Assembly (NCBI GenBank): GCA_017411805.1 | Contig: JAFQPI010000020.1 | Coordinates: 35,584-99,583, forward strand | DNA from: Clostridia bacterium | GTDB lineage: Bacteria; Bacillota; Clostridia; Oscillospirales; CAG-272 | DNA: 64,000 nt | Direction: 5' to 3' | In this document: in pieces, positions 60,421 through 64,000 of the stretch | Numbering within the stretch: the first letter of the stretch is position 1 | Layout: each line of letters begins with the position of its first letter | Notes under the pieces: generated by a model | Databases searched by the model: none | Told to the model about the DNA's origin: nothing | Seen by the model: only the letters and a program-made list of their open reading frames with translations | Translations under genes and position numbers: made by a program

Positions 60421-62408
60421 AAAACGAAGAAATGCTTCTAGCCATGAACCTGATCGACGACAAATTCATCGAGGAAGCCGCGCCGAAAAAGCGCAATATC
60501 GGATTCCGCATAGCAATGGTCGCCGCTCTTGCCGTCTTTCTCTCGCTGCTCGCGTATCTTTTCATTCCTTTCAGATCAAGCCCGCCGAGCGTCAGAGAGT
60601 ACAAGGATAGTGAATATTACGAGATCATTCAAAAACTCAACGAATTCGCCTTTGAAAAACCGAAATACGCCAACAACCTCGACAGGCTCCTCTCCTCCAT
60701 GATCCTTTCGCAAAACGCTCCCGATAAACCCGATCACGGCAACACCATGACCGAGGGCTCCGACACAGAGGGCAGCATATCCTTTGAAGACCCCGAAAGC
60801 TTCAGCAAGGATATTATACCGCCCGCCGTCAACACAGGCGACATTGCGCTGCTCGGCGACGGCTACCTTTATTACGATTACGACGAAAAAGGCTATCTGA
60901 GCATTTATTCGCTCGATGGGGAATCATCAAAGAGAGTGAAGCGTTACATTCTCAATTATGAAGCAAACGCCGGGGTCCCTCACAAGCTCCACCTTTCTTC
61001 CGATCAGAAAACGCTTTCTGTAGTAAGCTATTACCGAAGTAAAGAATGGATCGAGGTGTTAAACGCCGAGGGATATCCTTACGAAAAAGAAATAAGCGTA
61101 TACTATTGCAGAGTGACCGCCCTTGACGTTTCGGATCCGAAAAACATCACCGAAAGATCCTCCGTCGTGCTGAGGGCTGACTATCTTACGAGCGCACAGG
61201 TCAACGGCAAAATCATTCTCGCAGCTTCTTACCGCCCAAAGGACATCGACTTTTCCGATCCCTCGACCTTCGTTCCGATGATCGCAACGGGCGGTGAATT
61301 TGAGCCGATACCCGCAAAATATATTTCCGCTCCCGAAAAACTCACGTCAACAAAATACACCGTTCTGCTCATGCTCGACGAAAACGATCTCGCACTTACA
61401 GATATCCGCGCGCTCTTATCCGAATCCTCGGATATCTGCGTAACAGCCGAGTCGATCTACACTACGCGCACCCTCACAGCCGAGCAAAAGTCGGGCGAGA
61501 ACACAATCATCACGCCATACACCGTGATCACGCGTATTCCCTATTCAGAAAACGGATTCGGAAGGGTCGCGGCAAACACGCTTGAGGGACAGATCCTCTC
61601 GCATAATTTTCTGGCAGAAAGTGACGGAGTTCTTTACGCCGTCACAAAGACCTCTCTCGTCTCGCGCCACAACAAGCTGCCGATTTATTCGTGCTGCATG
61701 TGCATGCACCGAGAAACTCTAATCGCCACAAACGCGAATATTTACCGCCTCGACCCGCAAAGCATGGAGATCCTCTCCACCGCCGAGGATCTCTGCCGGA
61801 TAGATCTACCGCTCGCCTCGGTGCTGTACGCCAACGGATACGCGCATCTGTCGCTTTCGTCAAGCGACGGTAAAAGCGAACAAAATCTTTCCGTAGATCT
61901 AAATACTTTTACCGTGCTTCCCGCAAAACCGAGTGAAAAGACCTCATCCGTGCCGTTTGACCTCGGCGGCGGATATATCTTCACGATTCGTACAGAGTAC
62001 GAAAGCTTCAAAAATCCGAAGGAAACCGTGGTCGAGGTATTCATGACAGATGATTCGGGGCAATCCTCCGTCGCGTCGCTCGTCATTCCGAAAGCCGATT
62101 GCAGCTATTGGGATTGGATACGTATTGACGAATGTATCTGCATCGACCGCACGCTCGGGCTGATCGGCTTCGGCATCGAGCGCAAGCAATACGAGGGCGA
62201 GGAGCCCGATGGCTACGACGCCGACGGTTACCCCGAGTTTTCCGAGGACAGATACCTTCTTTTGCAGTTCAAGGACGGAAGCCTTTCACTCCTTCTCGAC
62301 GTTCCGCTTGCCGGAAGCAATCATCTGAAACGCGCTTTTTACCGCGACGGCTACCTCTACGCCGCCACCCCGGACGATTTTATAGCGGTACCCGTAGAGT
62401 TAAAGTAA
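60417..62408 (+). CDS. Membrane-anchored beta-propeller protein, probable anti-sigma partner
   Basis: In this 663-residue protein a short cytoplasmic N-terminus (1-27) precedes one membrane helix (about 28-52), and the rest is outside the cell. The extracytoplasmic part matches the Bacillus/Clostridium secreted beta-propeller family (YYCRVTALDVSDPKNITERSSVVLRADYLTSAQVNGKIILA). The N-terminal 27 residues (NEEMLLAMNLIDDKFIEEA) could hold the sigma factor. A signal-sensing anti-sigma role is inferred from the 4-bp overlap and topology; no zinc motif is present. Confidence 0.8.
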   Translation: MKNEEMLLAMNLIDDKFIEEAAPKKRNIGFRIAMVAALAVFLSLLAYLFIPFRSSPPSVREYKDSEYYEIIQKLNEFAFEKPKYANNLDRLLSSMILSQNAPDKPDHGNTMTEGSDTEGSISFEDPESFSKDIIPPAVNTGDIALLGDGYLYYDYDEKGYLSIYSLDGESSKRVKRYILNYEANAGVPHKLHLSSDQKTLSVVSYYRSKEWIEVLNAEGYPYEKEISVYYCRVTALDVSDPKNITERSSVVLRADYLTSAQVNGKIILAASYRPKDIDFSDPSTFVPMIATGGEFEPIPAKYISAPEKLTSTKYTVLLMLDENDLALTDIRALLSESSDICVTAESIYTTRTLTAEQKSGENTIITPYTVITRIPYSENGFGRVAANTLEGQILSHNFLAESDGVLYAVTKTSLVSRHNKLPIYSCCMCMHRETLIATNANIYRLDPQSMEILSTAEDLCRIDLPLASVLYANGYAHLSLSSSDGKSEQNLSVDLNTFTVLPAKPSEKTSSVPFDLGGGYIFTIRTEYESFKNPKETVVEVFMTDDSGQSSVASLVIPKADCSYWDWIRIDECICIDRTLGLIGFGIERKQYEGEEPDGYDADGYPEFSEDRYLLLQFKDGSLSLLLDVPLAGSNHLKRAFYRDGYLYAATPDDFIAVPVELK

Positions 62409-62445
62409 GGTGAGTTCCCGTTTAGACAAATTAATACACTTAATG

Positions 62446-62520
62446 AAAATTTCCGAGTCTTGCGGCTCGGAAATTTTCTTACTTTTTTATCGCAAACTTC
62501 GACATCGGCGAATCTTAACT
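62446..62520 (-). repeat. Short array plus conserved hairpin (module copy 6), also a + strand terminator
   Basis: On the minus strand the bactofilin stop TGA runs into GTTAAGATTCGCCGATGTCGAA, then AAAATTTCCGAG, a loop, and CTCGGAAATTTTCATTAAG (stem 62446-62457/62466-62477). On the + strand the same hairpin is followed by CTTACTTTTTT and should terminate the sigma/propeller operon. Confidence 0.82.
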
Positions 62521-63236
62521 CAAACCTTCTCCGTCCTTCCTACGGTCGCCTTATCCGATACCTTGACCTCTCCGCTGTATCTCACGACCCCGATCTCACA
62601 GCCATCTCCGATCTTGACGTTATTTCCCGTCACGGAAGGCGTATGTACGTTTTCAAGCTCGATAACGTCGCCCTCGATCGCACCGCTGACCCGAACGGCA
62701 CCCGCGTGTCTGCCAAGCGAAAAGATACTGAAGAACGACCCGCTTCTGCGGTCCCTCACTATCGTAATTCTGCTTCCGCCGACACTTCCGATATCCATTC
62801 CGCGGTCGAATTTAACGGTGATCTCCTCGGCATTGACCAGCCCAGGACAATTTAGCACGCCGCTTACCCTGATCCTTTCAGCTTCGACGTCACCCGATAC
62901 CGATGCGCCGCCCGAAACTTGAAGCTCATCGCATTTGATATTCTTTTTACACTTCATACTTCCGGAGCATTCGATCACACCGTCCGCAGTCAGCTCACCG
63001 CCGAAGGAGATAGATCCCGAAACCGAAACGTCTCCCGCCGTCAGATCGCCTGAAAAGCTACCGCTGCCGGATACACCGACTTCCCCGCGGCATTCGAGGG
63101 AATCGCCCTTAACAGATCCCGAAGCGTAAATACTCTCGCACCGAACTCTGCCGTCAAGCCGACCGCTGCCGCTGATCTTTATATTCTCATATTCGCCCGC
63201 AGGCACCGCACCGCTTCCCGAAATCTTCATATCCAT
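62520..63236 (-). CDS. Bactofilin-like polymer-forming protein (YhbE/YhbF-like)
   Basis: This 238-residue protein consists of a right-handed beta-helix of short repeats (ISGSGxLxGxVxCESIYASGSVKGDSL), the bactofilin pattern, interrupted by a basic loop (RDRRSGSFFSIFSLGRHAG). Bactofilins assemble into filaments at the membrane and scaffold wall enzymes. The SD GGGAGGAA is 8 nt upstream. It follows the YhbD-like regulator by 2 bp, as yhbE follows yhbD in B. subtilis. Confidence 0.88.
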   Translation of the reverse strand: MDMKISGSGAVPAGEYENIKISGSGRLDGRVRCESIYASGSVKGDSLECRGEVGVSGSGSFSGDLTAGDVSVSGSISFGGELTADGVIECSGSMKCKKNIKCDELQVSGGASVSGDVEAERIRVSGVLNCPGLVNAEEITVKFDRGMDIGSVGGSRITIVRDRRSGSFFSIFSLGRHAGAVRVSGAIEGDVIELENVHTPSVTGNNVKIGDGCEIGVVRYSGEVKVSDKATVGRTEKV

Positions 63237-63238
63237 AA

Positions 63239-63622
63239 TTAATTCCTCCCATTTTTGATTTCTTCTGTAATATCCAGCTTCTTGCCCTCTCCGCCATCGA
63301 TGATGACGGATTTTATTTCATTCAAATAAAATATCTTCTCGCCGTAGACCGTGTCCACGATCATAAACGCCCGCTTTTGCGACTCTGACGAAAAATTCCG
63401 CGCGAGCTCGTCAAGCGAAAGCTCATCCTTCTGCGATTTGATAAGCTCAACGCGCTCGCAGATCAGTTTCGTGGGGAAAAAGGTCTCCTGACCCGTGACC
63501 GTTGTCTTTTTGATGAACCAGTCCTCGGGGATCAACCCCTTTCGCTTCCATCGGTAGAGTGCCCCGTAGGAAATTCCATACCGCAAAAGCAGATCCTTTT
63601 TTGAAATCAACTCTTGTTCCAT
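63239..63622 (-). CDS. yhbD: YhbD-like (DUF4004) MerR-type regulator
   Basis: This 127-residue protein has an N-terminal winged-helix of MerR type, ISKKDLLLRYGISYGALYRWKRKGLIPEDWFIKK...ETFFPTKLICERVELI, then a C-terminal part with YGEKIFYLNEIKSVIIDGG. The family is found beside bactofilins. It is first in the operon and has two identical palindromic sites at its promoter, so autoregulation is likely. The SD GGAGG is 7 nt upstream. Confidence 0.88.
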   Translation of the reverse strand: MEQELISKKDLLLRYGISYGALYRWKRKGLIPEDWFIKKTTVTGQETFFPTKLICERVELIKSQKDELSLDELARNFSSESQKRAFMIVDTVYGEKIFYLNEIKSVIIDGGEGKKLDITEEIKNGRN

Positions 63623-63633
63623 TCCTCGACCTC

Positions 63634-63682
63634 CGTAACATTGTTACGCGTGTATTATAGCATAACATTGTTACGGTGTCAA
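63634..63682 (-). promoter_or_regulatory. Perfect promoter of yhbD-bactofilin with two operators
   Basis: On the minus strand TTGACA (63682-63677), 17 bp, TATAAT (63659-63654). The palindromic core TAACATTGTTACG occurs in the spacer (63663-63675) and again, as CGTAACATTGTTACG, at 63634-63648 between the start site and the SD. Confidence 0.85.
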
Positions 63683-63724
63683 TAGGTGTTGCAGTATTTT
63701 TTGCAATTTAGATGAGAATATTTT

Positions 63725-63990
63725 GTTGTTCAGAATACTGAACGAGAGAATCTGTACTCTTTAACTCCTCCCTCCGGTTCACGTAGCGAAGCGGCGACGC
63801 GGTATTGAATGACGGTCCGGGGGACCGTCAGATCCGCGGCGTGACCGAGCCGCAGCGAGACGGGAGCGGGAGGGAGGTCCCTCGTTGCCAAAACAAAATT
63901 ATAGGATATCGGCAAAGACTCTGTACGAGCGTGCAATTACCTGCAGGCACCCGCAGAAAGCACGAAAACTCTATAGAAAAGCGGGCGCCC
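63725..63990 (+). repeat. Dispersed repeat element B, copy 3
   Basis: It holds GTTCAGAATACTGAAC, CGGTATTGAATGACGGTCC, a CTCCCTCC...GGGAGGGAGGTCCC pair, AAAATTATAGGATATCGGCAAA and GCAATTACCTGCAGGCACCCGCAG, in the same order as in copies 1 and 2. There is no gene between here and the window edge. Confidence 0.8.
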
Positions 63991-64000
63991 CGCGCGGGGG

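Overview
The window looks like a chromosome segment from an uncultured Gram-positive anaerobe of the class Clostridia (Bacillota). The evidence is a sepF-yggT-DivIVA-like-ileS-lspA-rluD cell-division cluster, a SCIFF ranthipeptide with its radical SAM maturase (a hallmark of Clostridia), a MecA-like adaptor, many lipoproteins with Thr/Pro/Glu linkers, and sortase-type surface proteins. I saw no rRNA, tRNA, CRISPR array or intact insertion sequence. GC content is moderate to high in housekeeping parts and clearly lower in two islands (about 11.3-13.5 kb and 33.5-37.2 kb), which look acquired.

Layout. 1-11.2 kb (minus): a HAD phosphatase, rluD-like, lspA, ileS, a DivIVA-like protein, yggT, sepF, yggS, an HlyD-like protein, miaA and an unknown gene. 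11.3-13.4 kb: an AT-rich island with two toxin-antitoxin pairs flanking a zinc-metallopeptidase-like gene. 13.5-24.8 kb: queA, dapA, a secreted SGNH lipoprotein, uracil-DNA glycosylase, a MecA-like adaptor, an orphan sugar-binding lipoprotein, a GH109-like oxidoreductase with an M42 peptidase, tcdA and a Nudix hydrolase. 25-28.2 kb: an MFS transporter-GDPD-murQ operon (cell-wall and lipid recycling). 28.5-33.1 kb: an Imm26-like protein, an Orn/Lys/Arg decarboxylase and the SCIFF pair. 33.5-37.2 kb: an Xre repressor with a two-operator promoter driving a BspA-type LRR lipoprotein and a zinc-ribbon membrane protein. 38-43.5 kb: a cytoplasmic glycan operon (Gfo/Idh/MocA, ceramidase-like, DUF4838-like, BNR sialidase-like). 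43.5-43.85 kb: a type I toxin-antitoxin locus. 43.9-48.4 kb: an Xre/GT-C membrane protein/DUF4038 glycosidase-like/HAD operon. 48.6-52.5 kb: a metal exporter, a DUF4886 lipoprotein and a phage-like endolysin/tail pair. 52.7-59.7 kb: three surface-protein genes in tandem with homologous promoters, 5' hairpins and terminators. 59.8-63.7 kb: an ECF sigma factor with a membrane beta-propeller partner, and a bactofilin with a YhbD-like regulator.

Two things stand out. The first is a modular intergenic element present in at least seven copies: a copy-specific array of short repeats or mini-hairpins, usually starting at a gene's stop codon, followed by one conserved hairpin. It is often joined to two further repeat families (called A and B here). 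In family A the stems differ between copies but stay base-paired, so structure is conserved rather than sequence. The second is a compact type I toxin-antitoxin locus not covered by long ORFs: a 30-residue hydrophobic peptide whose Shine-Dalgarno is predicted to be sequestered, and a convergent antisense RNA, both driven by perfect consensus promoters.
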